From: Phytophthora quininea
Lineage: Eukaryota > Oomycota > Peronosporomycetes > Peronosporales > Peronosporaceae
Direction of reading: 5' to 3'
Assembly (NCBI GenBank): GCA_011947345.1
Contig: JAAVTG010000538.1
Coordinates: forward strand, 124,001 to 188,000
DNA: 64,000 nt
Each line of letters starts with the position of its first letter. The first letter of the stretch is position 1. The position numbers and the translations under genes are program-made. Positions 21,811-32,155 of the stretch are shown here, one piece after another. The notes below the pieces were generated by a model. The model saw only the letters and a program-made list of their open reading frames with translations. It searched no databases and was not told the DNA's origin.

Positions 21811-22528
21811 CTGCAAAGAAACACGGCGCTGACGCTTAGCGGCGAAATGTCATGATGTCAGGGAGGGCAGTAAATGGAGGGCAGTCATGGCTTGCGAGTC
21901 CAGCGTGTCACGGAACGAGGTCGACAGCGGCCGGCGTGAACAGCTAGCGCGTTGATGGAGGGTGGAAGGTGTGCTGATCGGGTGGCGAACACCTTGATCA
22001 AACGCCCACAAGGATGTTGGGGAAACCATCTTGGACGACTGCACCATACAAACTCAAGTCAAATATGACATCACAAGGCCTTTATCCGGCGCGAAAGCGT
22101 GGTTTTTCGTGTCTATAGCGCTCTGACCTCGACGCACTTTTGATGGTGGGGAATGGAGCACCGTCCGAATATGGAGGTGCCCGTGCGCATTTTTGTATTG
22201 AGGCAGATATGCACGTGGTTGGTGGTGGTGGAGATCGCCACAATATTGGGGACACAACCGTCAGAATCTGCCGGTGCAGGCCACTAAGAACTTGGCCAAA
22301 TCGTTATAACGGTGAAAGCCTTAAGATTTGGAAAAGCAGATCCTTTCAAGATGACATCGAGCGGATGGATCCGTTGGCGTCGAGGCTAGCCGTGAGCAAT
22401 CTCCGGGCACATCCAGCCAAAGGCATCGCACAGGAAGTCGAGGAAAGGCTCACGCGAATGGATGCCGCACCGCCTCGCTGTCTTTGCCAACCGTCGATGC
22501 TTTGGACGGGATGACTCAATGCAGAGGC
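21811..22528. other. Intergenic, may hold the first exon of the desaturase
   Basis: A minus-strand frame starting near 22047 (MVQSSKMVSPTSLW) with nearby GT sites could supply the desaturase start, but no junction is compelling. Nothing else recognised. Confidence 0.35.
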
Positions 22529-22939
22529 CTAACTGACCAACATCCAGAGCTTGCACTCGGCGATTTCTGTGTCACCACCGATAGTGTCCTCCTGGACAAT
22601 GTGCACTCGGGCGTCCACGTGCGTGGCTTTGTCGGTCGATGTGAAATCAAAGCCGAGGTTCACCAGGTGGCGGCGATGCCAGCCGTGTCTATCTCGCAGT
22701 CTCGACAACCAGCCATGCCCCCAAGTAGCGAAGCGTCTGAGGCCTTGGTCTCCATCGACTACGATGTCTTGAAAGCTCAAATGCAGTGGCGAATGATCCA
22801 GATAGTTTCGATATTGTGCAGCAATTTCAAAGGAATGCATTTCAACGTTCCATAAAGGTCTTGTTTTGGCAAGAAGCGCGCCATCGAATATGCACAGTGC
22901 GTTGCTAGTCGGAATCAACTGTCCCATCCATACAATCAT
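22529..22939 (-). CDS. Hypothetical protein, unrecognised
   Basis: A 136-residue frame from ATG 22939. It contains Trp, His and acidic residues in a balanced mix (TRPLWNVEMHSFEIAAQYRN, later RDRHGWHRRHLVNLGFDF), which looks more like protein than like noise, but no domain is recognised. It may be a fragment of an older gene or mobile element. A 5' neighbour frame on the same strand (23126-22944) could belong to it. Confidence is low because there is no paralogue or splice support. Confidence 0.25.
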   Translation of the reverse strand: MIVWMGQLIPTSNALCIFDGALLAKTRPLWNVEMHSFEIAAQYRNYLDHSPLHLSFQDIVVDGDQGLRRFATWGHGWLSRLRDRHGWHRRHLVNLGFDFTSTDKATHVDARVHIVQEDTIGGDTEIAECKLWMLVS

Positions 22940-23124
22940 GCCGTCAACATGTATCTAAAACTCTGCACCATCTATCCAAATCAACCGTCGGGACCTCGCG
23001 TTTGTCCATCTTCAACTGCCTCATCTCCCTCTCCATACTTTCCCTCAGTCTACCGTCCTCTAAAGATACCACCATCCATCCAAAACTTGCCATCCAATTC
23101 CTCAAAACGCAATTCGATCCTATC

Positions 23125-24031
23125 ATGTGTGTGACCGACCTCCCTGGCGACCCGGACGGCGTGCTGGTGCTGCACGACGTCATGGAGCTCGTGGACGAGG
23201 CCTACGACCCTTCAGAAGGCTCCGCGTCGGCGCAGGCCTCCCCATCGTCTTCGATTCCGACGACGAGGACCTGGACGTGCCTCAATTGCGTCCGCGACCT
23301 CGACGCCGAAACAGTCGCCGCCAACAACACGAACGCGCCGTCACCGACGGCTCCGCAGACTCAGACGACCCCAACCACTCAGTGACGTCTCTAGCAGCTC
23401 CCCACACTTCACAGGCGGCTCCATGCTCGAGTTTCTGCCTGGAGAGGAGACCGACGAGAACCCAATTGGCGGTGTCTATCACGGCAAACCCCAACAGCCA
23501 CAGAGCTGGAGATTCAAGTCCAGTATCACAGAGGTCTCTGTGGAGGTTCAGAAACCGAAGAGCAAAGCTGTCAAGCCACGACATCCTGGCAGGATGAACG
23601 CCAAGGACGAGGTGCAATACCTTCGGGAGAAGGTGAGGCAGCTACAGCAGACATTGGAGACGTTGAGACTCCAAGCTCTGGCTGATAAGGAGAAGGCCAT
23701 GGAGACGGCTATCGTCTTCAACCTGGTGCCGCAGCCAGAGCTGCTGGCGCCGAGTAAATCCAATGACTGGGTGCCAGGCACCCCGGAACGACAGAGCGAG
23801 GAGAAGGACCGCGTAGGCAGCCCCGCCGCCGTGGATTCCATCAGAGGAAGCCCCCAACCAACAACCACATCCAGTGACGGACTGTGGGAACGCATCGCCA
23901 CCTTCCAAAAAGCAGAGTACGAGAAATCCATGCGGCAGAATAAGCGGCTTCGGATTCTGGCCGAGCAGCAGCTCCGAGCCCTCAAACAACTCGATGTGGC
24001 CTTCCGTAACCCGAGAGCTGTAAACCAGTAG
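23125..24031 (+). CDS. G10: bZIP-only family member (two frame breaks)
   Basis: Three overlapping frames join into one of about 302 aa if one C is added at the runs near 23239-23242 and 23369-23372. The N-terminus is very acidic (MCVTDLPGDPDGVLVLHDVM, later FDSDDEDLDVP), then an Arg-rich stretch, then the basic stub RHPGRMNAKDEVQYLREKVR with heptads. The second coil is LWERIATFQKAEYEKSMRQN. The frame stops 12 residues after the coil, so the START-like domain is absent, as in G4 and G17. It could dimerise with full-length members (inference). Confidence 0.6.
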
Positions 24032-24552
24032 ATGATATGCCCGTAGTGAAACCGTGCTTGGACTGAACCGCTTGTCGAGGAGACTCTTGGCCTTCGTGTC
24101 CGGCTGCATGAACAAGGCTGGGATTTACTGCGTCCGCTGACCTACAGCGCCACTTGTGTTGAGTTGGACCGAGCCATGAGCTTCACGCAGACTTGCATGG
24201 TGTCGTATCTTGGACTTGTTGAAATGTTCTGCTCTGCTCGGGATGTGGCTGTCGTCTCGTTGGCGAATGTCCGTGTGGGTTGCTATCACTGCACTGCCAT
24301 CGTCATGCACTGAAGCTGCTGCTCGTCGAAGACACAGGAGGGTGGTCAATGGGCTGAAACGCAAATGATCGAGTGGCTCGTCAGGCAATCCCGACGCGAA
24401 GTGAATGGCGTTTTGCACTCTTCAGCAGCAAACGCGGGATGGTGAAGATGGTGGGAAAGCCATGGCGTGGTTGGAAAATAAAGTCTTGTCTGTACATTTT
24501 TTTATGGTTTGCTATAGTAGCTTTGGAGTCGTGGCGACGCCAAAGATCTGGC
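24032..24552. other. Gene-free stretch
   Basis: 521 bp between the convergent G10 and the ARF-like gene. No homologue of the START-like domain is found here that could complete G10. Nothing else seen. Confidence 0.5.
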
Positions 24553-25112
24553 TCACTTGGTCGTGACGGCCTTGCTCAGCCACAGCATGCCTTCATCAAT
24601 ACCCTCTCCAGATAATGCCACCGTCTTTGAAATGTGGGACGGATTCTTGGTCACTCGGTGCAGTGAGAGCTTCTCTCTTAGCTCGTCGATGCTCAAGCAG
24701 CCTGGCTGGTCCTGCTTATTGGCCAGCACCAGTAACTTGCAGTCACGAAGAGCATCGTCCTCAAACACATTGTGCAGCTCATGGATCGCTTCGTCCATGC
24801 GAAAACGATCGGCCGAGTCGATCACGAAAATGACCGCGTCAGCTCCTTCGTAGTAAAGCGCCACAGCGGACGCAGTTTGCTCTGTCCGCCAATATCCCAA
24901 GCAGTGAACTCAATGTTCTTGTACTTGAACGTCTCAACGTTGAATCCGATGGTGGGGATCGTGGTCACCGCCTCGCCGAGCTTCATCTTGTAGAGCAGCG
25001 TCGTTTTGCCGGCGCCGTCTAGTCCTAGCAGCAAGATGCGACTTGGCTTCGTCCAGTAGTTGGCCATTCTGTCCAGCGCAGTCTCCAGGTATTGAGAGAC
25101 GAGGTTGCCCAT
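24553..25112 (-). CDS. ARF-family small GTPase (one frame break)
   Basis: About 186 aa if one base is added to the A3 run 24855-24857. ARF/ARL GTPases are N-myristoylated switches recruiting coats and effectors to membranes. Seen: Gly2 (MGNLVSQYL), P-loop GLDGAGKTT, switch 1 [10 protein letters not shown], switch 2 WDIGGQ, the guanine motifs NKQD and S-G-E-G, and the family-typical LRPLW before the break. The residues on both sides (LRPLWR and [17 protein letters not shown]) align with ARFs with nothing missing, so the break is almost certainly a sequencing deletion. An initiator-like sequence TCACTACCAATTT lies about 35-45 bp upstream. The exact class (ARF or ARL) is not settled. Confidence 0.87.
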
Positions 25113-25325
25113 TGCTGTAGCTGGTATTGGTAGTGCTGCTTTCAGTGGGAAATTGGTAGTGATTGAGCTGCAAGACGGTAGATGGTCCGACCAACAGCCG
25201 AAACTGAAGCCAGCATTACCTGTGTCATGCTTGTCAAGCTTGACATGGCGTCTGGTGATTGGTCCGACCATCCAAGCGACACCAAGTTGCCTTCATGTAT
25301 ATTCCATTTGCTTTTACTTTACGAG

Positions 25326-26762
25326 TTAGAGCTGCGTCGCTGCGATATTGTGCTCCATGAGAATATTTTCTACAGCTTGGAAAAGCCATCCGAGATTTCG
25401 ATGAACCGCTGCAAGTAGTAGCTCCGTAACTGCTCCAGTTCGTTGACCTGGCGAATCCAGCACACCTGCTGAAAGTGACGGTGTCAAACGCATACACAAT
25501 TGGATAATGGTCTCCTCCTGATCTAGATCGTCCGCTTTACACTCTTCATCTTCCGGCTCTACAGGCACAGGACGGATCACGACCCAAGCACGCTGCATCA
25601 TCTTTAGTCCGTGCAAGAGGTCCCTCGGCCCTTCGCTTTCCGAAGCTGACTCCAGTGTCAACACCATATGCCCATTCTCAACGTACTTCTTCATCGCAAA
25701 GCGCATCTGCATCCGAGCTTGTGCGTTGTTCACACGTAGCGTCATAATCGCCTTAGCGCGGATGGAGTCGGCCGAGCTGGCCACGCTGTGGTAGGTGCCA
25801 TCTGCCAGTTTGACTTGGTCACGTGACAAGCAGCGCCACACAGCAGAGCACGTCTCCTCTAGTCCAAACGGAATCACTTTGGAGCTCGTCGCCTCTAGGT
25901 AAAGCGCCTCAGTTTCTCCTATATGCAAGCTAGACACGTCCGAGCCTTCTTCCAGACTTTGCATGACTGGATGGCGAGCACAGACACTGTCTACTTCAGC
26001 ATACACAGCGTCCATATCGCTCAGTAGCCTATCGTACAGTGCTTCTTCACTGACGCCGCTAGAGCAGTTGCTGAATTCCAGTCTTGCCTGCAACTGAGCT
26101 GCTTCTAAAGTGTGTTCTCTCTTAGCGGCGTGTTTCTTCAGTAGTTTTTGCAGACTTTTCGCCAGCTTGATTTGGTCCATGAGCGACTCTCTCAGCTGCA
26201 GGTTCTGCATCTCAGCTCGCTGCTTCTCCACCAGTTGGTGCTTGGCGATGCGCTGCCATCTCGCTCGCTTGCTCCGGAGCTTTACAGCGTCCGTGTTCGT
26301 GTGATCTCCACTGCTAACAGCCATCAGTTCACGTCTTTTAGACGCTAATTCCTGCTCCAGAGCTTGCACTTTCGCTCGGAGGTAGTTCATCTCCTCCTTC
26401 TGCCGCTTGCGGGTCGAGTTCTGCATGGGTTGTCTAGGAGTCTGTTTAGGAGCTTGTACAGCTAATTGCGAGATCACTTCTGCATCTTTTCGCCTGGTAA
26501 AAGCCTCGAAATGCAGCTCAGCAGCTGCAGGTGAAGGAATTGCCCTGTTTTGTGGGGATTCCATAGCGAAAGCGGACTGCAATGGCGAGAACGATGCTGA
26601 TGGATCGTTGGACGCTTGGTAGGCGCTGAAAGCTGCTCCAGAGGTGGACGACTCGGCGCTTGAGGTGGGGAGGAAGTCTGCGTCGCTCAGCTCGTCCAGG
26701 AAGCTCGGCAGCGCCGCCGATAGCGCCGCGTCCAGCTCATGAAGGTCGTCCCTGGTGGCCAT
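25326..26762 (-). CDS. G11: single-exon bZIP-like/START-like family protein
   Basis: Intact 478-residue frame with no intron. Acidic, Ser/Ala-rich N-terminus (MATRDDLHELDAALSAALPS), basic stub STRKRQKEEMNYLRAKVQAL, then a second coil with ARWQRIAKHQLVEKQRAEMQ. The C-terminal domain carries YLEATSSKVIPFGLEETCSA, a long basic helix region (MQMRFAMKKYVENGHMVLTL) and the final VENILMEHN helix. Both family introns are missing, as in G8, yet the two are not each other's closest relatives by eye, which suggests separate losses. It is divergent from the WrbA gene at 26941, with starts 178 bp apart. Confidence 0.9.
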   Translation of the reverse strand: MATRDDLHELDAALSAALPSFLDELSDADFLPTSSAESSTSGAAFSAYQASNDPSASFSPLQSAFAMESPQNRAIPSPAAAELHFEAFTRRKDAEVISQLAVQAPKQTPRQPMQNSTRKRQKEEMNYLRAKVQALEQELASKRRELMAVSSGDHTNTDAVKLRSKRARWQRIAKHQLVEKQRAEMQNLQLRESLMDQIKLAKSLQKLLKKHAAKREHTLEAAQLQARLEFSNCSSGVSEEALYDRLLSDMDAVYAEVDSVCARHPVMQSLEEGSDVSSLHIGETEALYLEATSSKVIPFGLEETCSAVWRCLSRDQVKLADGTYHSVASSADSIRAKAIMTLRVNNAQARMQMRFAMKKYVENGHMVLTLESASESEGPRDLLHGLKMMQRAWVVIRPVPVEPEDEECKADDLDQEETIIQLCMRLTPSLSAGVLDSPGQRTGAVTELLLAAVHRNLGWLFQAVENILMEHNIAATQL

Positions 26763-26940
26763 TGCTAAATCGGGGTGCTAAAATAAAACGGAGATGGAAT
26801 TAGGGGTAATTGCCATGATTACGTATATATTGAAGCGATTATGCGCAGAGTTCAAGTATGTCATCTGTGACGCGCGCAAATTGACGCTCGAGTCCCTTTG
26901 TCACTGCTGAATTCGCCCCCAAGACCCAACAAGCATCGCC

Positions 26941-27543
26941 ATGACCAACGTCGCCATCATCTACTACTCCATGTACGGCCATGTGGCCAAGCTGGCGTCC
27001 TCCATCGAGGCAGGCGTCATCTCTGTCCCTGGTGTCAAGGCCAGCGTCTACCAAGTGCAGGAGACGCTCAACGACGACCTGCTCAAGGCTCTACACGCTC
27101 CGGCCAAGTCGGACCTGCCGCTAGCCACACCCGACGTGCTCAAGAACGCCGACGGCATCCTGCTGGGCTTCCCTACTCGCTTCGGCATGCTGCCGTCGCA
27201 GGTCAAAGGCCTTTTCGACGCGTGTGGAGGCCTGTGGACCAACGGAGCCCTCATCGGCAAGCCCTGCGGCATCTTCTTCAGCTCGGCATCGCTCGGCGGC
27301 GGTCAGGAGACCACTGCAATGAGCATGACACCGTTTATCGCCCACCACGGCATGACCTTCGTGCCGCTTGGATACCGCACGCCGCTGATCGGAAACAACG
27401 AAGAGATCCACGGTGGGAGTCCGTGGGGAGCAGGCACGATTGCCAATGCGGACGGATCTCGCCAGCCCACCGACATGGAGCTGGAGATCGCCCGGATCCA
27501 GGGACAGAGCTTTGCCGAGATCACCAAGAAGCTGTCGGCGTAG
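26941..27543 (+). CDS. wrbA-like: WrbA-type NAD(P)H:quinone oxidoreductase, copy 2
   Basis: 200 aa, same length as the copy at 18592-17990 and ending in the same AEITKKLSA. FMN-binding loops are IIYYSMYGHVAKLA and the SSASLGGGQETT region, plus GFPTRFGMLPSQVKGLFDAC. Two-electron quinone reduction in the cytosol is the expected role. The start context CATCGCCATGACC is good. The two copies face opposite ways and bracket G9, the desaturase, G10, the GTPase and G11, so they may mark the ends of an inverted duplication or may have moved independently. Confidence 0.93.
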   Translation: MTNVAIIYYSMYGHVAKLASSIEAGVISVPGVKASVYQVQETLNDDLLKALHAPAKSDLPLATPDVLKNADGILLGFPTRFGMLPSQVKGLFDACGGLWTNGALIGKPCGIFFSSASLGGGQETTAMSMTPFIAHHGMTFVPLGYRTPLIGNNEEIHGGSPWGAGTIANADGSRQPTDMELEIARIQGQSFAEITKKLSA

Positions 27544-29550
27544 ATTCAGTCAGAAGCAAACCAGGCATCGGACAATATCCATTGTATATGGCTTGTTGCC
27601 GAGACGCTCGACACAATCAATATTGGAACAATGTCAATTTCTTGGGAAAACAATTGCAATGCATCGATCTAATTGTGTATCTTGTCGTTGAAGTGTCTGA
27701 GAGGCCTTGTTCAACGAGTTGGCAGAGGCATAAATAACCGCGTCTGCGGTCTCGAGGTCAGAGGAAGTGGGAGAGCACGAGCGAGGTTTTTGCTAGACCA
27801 CGGCGCGCTCCAGCTCACACTTTTGAATCCACACTGCCGTTGCTCAACCTCCACGACAGCCCCGCATCGAACCCTCCGCTAACCACGCTACTATCGTAAG
27901 CAGTCTCGTCTCGAATCACTCGCGCAAGCCTGTTCTACCAACGATGTCGATCAGCTCGGCGTTTGCTCCCCAAGCCTCCAGAAGAAACCAGCGCTGTCCA
28001 TCGACTTCTGCGCTCCCCAGAATATGATTCGATTAATTCTGCTAGTGCTTGTGTCTCCATAGAAACCGGCGTAAAGCGCAAGCGAAGCAAGTCTAAATCG
28101 ACCCGGCCAGGCACTTCAAAGAAGAAGCGCACCAAAGCCTCTAGGTTCGTTCACCATCAGACGCCACAGATCACCCGGGGAAGTCAAAGCAGCTATCGAA
28201 GAGAGACCCAAGGCCAGAGAGGACGACCGCTCGAAATACATCGATTTGGCTTGACTTCCAGCTACCTCCGTCGAGGTGGAACGACTGTTCTCTGCAGTGA
28301 AGTGCATGCTTGGTCCAACCAAGCAGCTTGGATATATGCGGAAGCGAATGAATGCGGAGACGCTCGAGTCAATCCTCTACTTGAGGCTTAACTGGGATCT
28401 TGTTGCGAACGAAATCATTTCGAAAGCAGAGAGGGTAGCATGAGAAGATAGCGAAACAGAGACGGAAGAGTACGATTAGCTACGAGTAGAAGTTGCTAGC
28501 TGCCATTACGATTCTGACAATATTGGTCGAGGTCGCCACAATCAATATTGTGGAGAACAATTTTACAATGTAACAATGCCAATGTTTTTTCCGATCCCTG
28601 GAAGCAAACGTGATTAAAACGTTGACACCTTCATGACAAAATACTTCTTGTTGATGTGTATCATCCTCTCACATCATCTAGTTTTCCTTTTCTACAGCCA
28701 TTTAATTCCACTTTCGATTCCAACAAGTCATGGTGTTGAAACTGCAGTTCTTCCTGTGCCAGATCTGAAGGCTACGACTAACTCGGGCTGGGACGCGTGG
28801 AATGGAACGGCGGTGAGGATCTTCTTGGTCAAGTCGATCCGAGGAGTGTACATCGCGGAGTTGCATCCAGGCTACGTCGTGAAGGAACACCCGTGATCTT
28901 CTTCCTGATGACATGTATCTACCTACCTGGCACCCTCCACATGCTGGTCGAGTTCCCATTCAGTTCATGTACGTACGTACGAGTTCATCACTGGGCTTAA
29001 GCTTTAATTTGCTTATTTGACGGTGCTGTCCTTAGGGCCCAAGCTGCTGATAACACCAGCAAACGACGCGAGAAGAATTCGAGAAGATACTTCGTCACCG
29101 TGGTCGTGGATGTTGCCGTCGTGTGGTTCCAGCCTCGAAAGAGGAGAAATATGATTAAGACATTATTGGTTTAGGTAAACTTGTTCGTCTCGATGTTTTG
29201 CCTGCGTGATTTCTTCAGTTATTCGGCGACTCGAAAGTCCTCTATTGTCACGACGTAACTTGTGAAAGCACTTAAGTGTAGCCGCTAACAATAGGGAACT
29301 CGAATGCGATGGTGCCTCAATAACTGGTGAGATCTTGCACCGAGGTTGGCGAGGACGAGTCCGAGCCAATTTGAGCGCACTCTCGATAAAACACGAGCGT
29401 TTCTTGTGACATCTATTGTTTGCTATCGCTCCCTATAACGGAGAGGCTGCAAAACTGACCGCTTGTTGAGTCGATTTACTGCAGAGCTAAGCTTGACACG
29501 ACGATTGTGTATTATACGATAAGGCTCTTCAAACCGACGCAGAAAGCAGT
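27544..29550. other. Gene-poor stretch with transposon debris
   Basis: 2.0 kb, the largest gene-free gap. It holds the hAT remnant at about 27930-28445 and repeated CAATATTG-type words near 27615 and 28540. The rest (28450-29550) contains only short interrupted frames in which I see nothing. Confidence 0.6.
27930..28445 (+). pseudogene. hAT-family transposase remnant (C-terminal end)
   Basis: From about 28255 the frame reads LPATSVEVERLFSAVKCM, the start of the hAT dimerisation domain with its conserved V-E-R-x-F-S, and continues to LNWDLVANEIISKAERVA before a stop. Upstream there is an in-frame TGA where a Trp is expected, then a Lys/Arg-rich stretch in another frame (VKRKRSKSKSTRPGTSKKKR). 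The DDE part, the zinc finger and clear terminal repeats are missing, so the copy is dead. Confidence 0.68.
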
Positions 29551-32084
29551 ATGGCGATCTCTCCAAGCGCTACGAGTGTCAGCCGTAGACTCATGGAAGA
29601 AGACCAACAAGTTCAGGGTGTGAAACTCACCCAAGTTCAGCCTGCTACTTCCGGGCCAACGAAGCGAAAGTTATCCGCCACCCGCAGCCAGCCTCTTTCT
29701 TTCAAACAGGCGTTTGGAGCTCTAGGTCTCCCGATGCTGCTGATGCTGACACTCTGTCTTCTGTGGACAATATGGTTGATCTTCGTCGAGGTAGCACCAA
29801 ACGACGCAGCAAACGCACTCATGGGCACGGGGGATACGACAGCGGCCAGTTTTGGCTCATTGTCGACACAAACCAGCACTTGACGTACGCAGGAGTCGTT
29901 GGCTTGGCGTTGATCGCACTCGCCTACGTGTTCGTGATCCTCAAGATGTTGATCTGGCGAAACAAAGTACTCACTCCATCGATCATTGCGCACGTAGAAG
30001 AGCGGTTGTTGGACACTTTGACCAACTCCCAGTTCGAGTCACAGACGTGGAAGAATATCGTTGGGCCAAAATACCGTCGTGGTCTCATCTTCTGGAAGGA
30101 CCTCACCTCGTTTAATGGTAGAAGACGAAAGTTCTGGGTAAGGATGTTGTCATCGATCAATCAATTCCTTGGTACTGACCTTGACGGTATTGCAGAATGT
30201 CTACACCAAAGTCATCGACTTAGTCATGCAGACGATTATCCTGCAGCAACTACTGAAAAGAGGAAGCCCCGTGGCTCTCGTGTATGGCTTTGCATCCTTC
30301 TTGGCTATGAATTCGCTCTCTTGTGCCTTGAATATTGTGACGGATCGCTTCTCAGTACTTACGGAGATTTTCGTCTACTCTGTGTAAGTCAGTTCGTGTA
30401 TTGTTAGTTTGGCTTTCCTCACAAAGTTGTCCCTGCCAGCTTCAATTGCTTTTCAGCGGTCATATTTCCGGTCATCACCCTTGTGTACTGCTACTTCGAC
30501 TTCGACTTCGATCGTCGAGTTTACATGACGTACCTGGAGAAGCTTCTGCCTGGGAGTTTCGAGCGTATCGCGCGCATGTTCGCCAACCAATCCGAGTTGG
30601 CACTCTTCCGCGTAAGTTTCGACTCGCTTCGTGTGAGATCGGAGCAGGATTTGGTGGTACGCGTTGGCATGAACTTGGCTTTTGCTATCGACTCAAGAGA
30701 TTGGTCGAAGTGATGATGTGGCGTCGCCAGCATTCCTGGGTATCGGGTCGATCACAACACAAAGGTTCGAGCGACTCCACTCCGTCTCAACACAAGACAC
30801 CGGTCCCGAAAGTTGCAGCGATACTGTTCGTAGCGTTCAGTGTAGCAATCGTGGTGGTGACCCAACAATCAGTATCAAACTCTAGGGCGGTTTGCTCAGC
30901 GTTCCCCGAGTGTGTCGTGTATGCACATCAGCAGTTGGATGGCCATCTCTGCCCGTGCCTCATTTTCATCGATATCGACAAAGCCCCCAAGACGTACGAA
31001 GAATGGATTCATCCTGTCGACGCGTACGATAAAGTGCAAGCATTGTCGAGTTCGGGCCTGTTGGAGTCACTCCAAGTGATTAATCGCCAGCTTTTGGAAC
31101 TCCCCGAGTCACTTCGCCTGTGTCGGAATTTGAAGACAATGTACTCGTACTTGTAGCAATTGCCGCCTTGCACACATCGACTAACTCCGAGCGTGTTTAT
31201 CCCCAGACAACTCATGTACACCAGCATCCAAAGCTTGCCAGAGTGGACGAAGGACTTCAAGCACCTCGAGACACTGTAAGTTAATTCCTTTCTTGCTGGT
31301 AGAATATATTTGGGCTGAGGTGCGGTGCTGCCGTAGCCATATCGAGGGAAAACTTGGGAGCCAAAATTTGCGGGAACTGCCTCAAGATCTTTTCAGCGGG
31401 ATGCCGCAGCTCGTCCTGGTCCATTTCGGAGTCCACGAGGCTCTTGGGCAATTTCCTCCACTTACGGGGGTTCCGAATCTTCAGAGTCTTACACTGGCAT
31501 GGATATTTCAGCTCCATCATCTTCCTGGTTTTAATCACGTCCAAGAATTACGGAGGCTCACCATTTCCATTGTCCCGATGCTGGAGTGGATTCCAGACAT
31601 GGCTCCGCTTCGTCATTTGGTCGACTTTACTATTCTACCAGGTTTCATTTGCTGCAACGGCTTCCTCGGGACATGCGACCTCAACGATTCTTGCTGTCGA
31701 GGTAATCCTTCTGCCGGATTTCCAGCAGCAACTTGCCTGACAAATGCCACGGATCCCAGTCTCTCAGTTGAGCCATACCTCGGGAGTATGGCGACTCGAA
31801 GCGCTTTCGAGCGATATGCGTCATCCATCTGCATTAAAATGCCGTACGATGCTGTCGTTATTTTCAACATCCCGACCAAAGAAGCAGTCGAAATGTGCGA
31901 CGGGATACCATACAAGCAGTGCCATCTACCGGGGAATTTCACGGGCATGTGCTACAACACTCGCTTCCAAGTCCTTTCGTGTTTGATTGACGACACCCAT
32001 ATTGCCATGCGGCGCTACCAAATCGAAAAAGGAGTTGGACCCAAGTGTGACCCGATTCAGGAGAAATGGTTAGGCTGCAGTTAA
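29551..32084 (+). CDS. Multi-pass membrane protein with LRR-like and Cys-rich C-terminal region
   Basis: Exons 29551-30137, 30196-30383, 30440-30611, 30698-31140, 31207-31275 and 31337-32084 give about 735 aa if one T is added to the run 29850-29853; a 59-bp intron at 29791-29849 would also restore frame. All other junctions are GT..AG with matching phase. Hydrophobic segments: ALGLPMLLMLTLCLLWTIWL, VVGLALIALAYVFVILKM, then further ones around VIFPVITLVYCYFDF and KVAAILFVAFSVAIVVV. After the last one come leucine-rich repeats (LQVINRQLLELPESLRLCRN, LRELPQDLFSGMPQL). The last 150 residues hold many Cys and end EKWLGCS. Function unknown; probably surface or endomembrane, with the LRRs outside (inference). 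Confidence 0.75.
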
Positions 32085-32155
32085 CAGGCGACACTGCATT
32101 GGGACCCCATCCATTTCATGTACTACGAATTAATAGACCCAAGCTACACGTAGCA

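Noticed and set aside
29791..29849. A 59-bp first intron in the membrane/LRR gene
   Set aside because: It restores frame, but a one-base loss in the T run at 29850 does so too, fits the window-wide pattern, and keeps a plausible loop sequence; kept only as an alternative.
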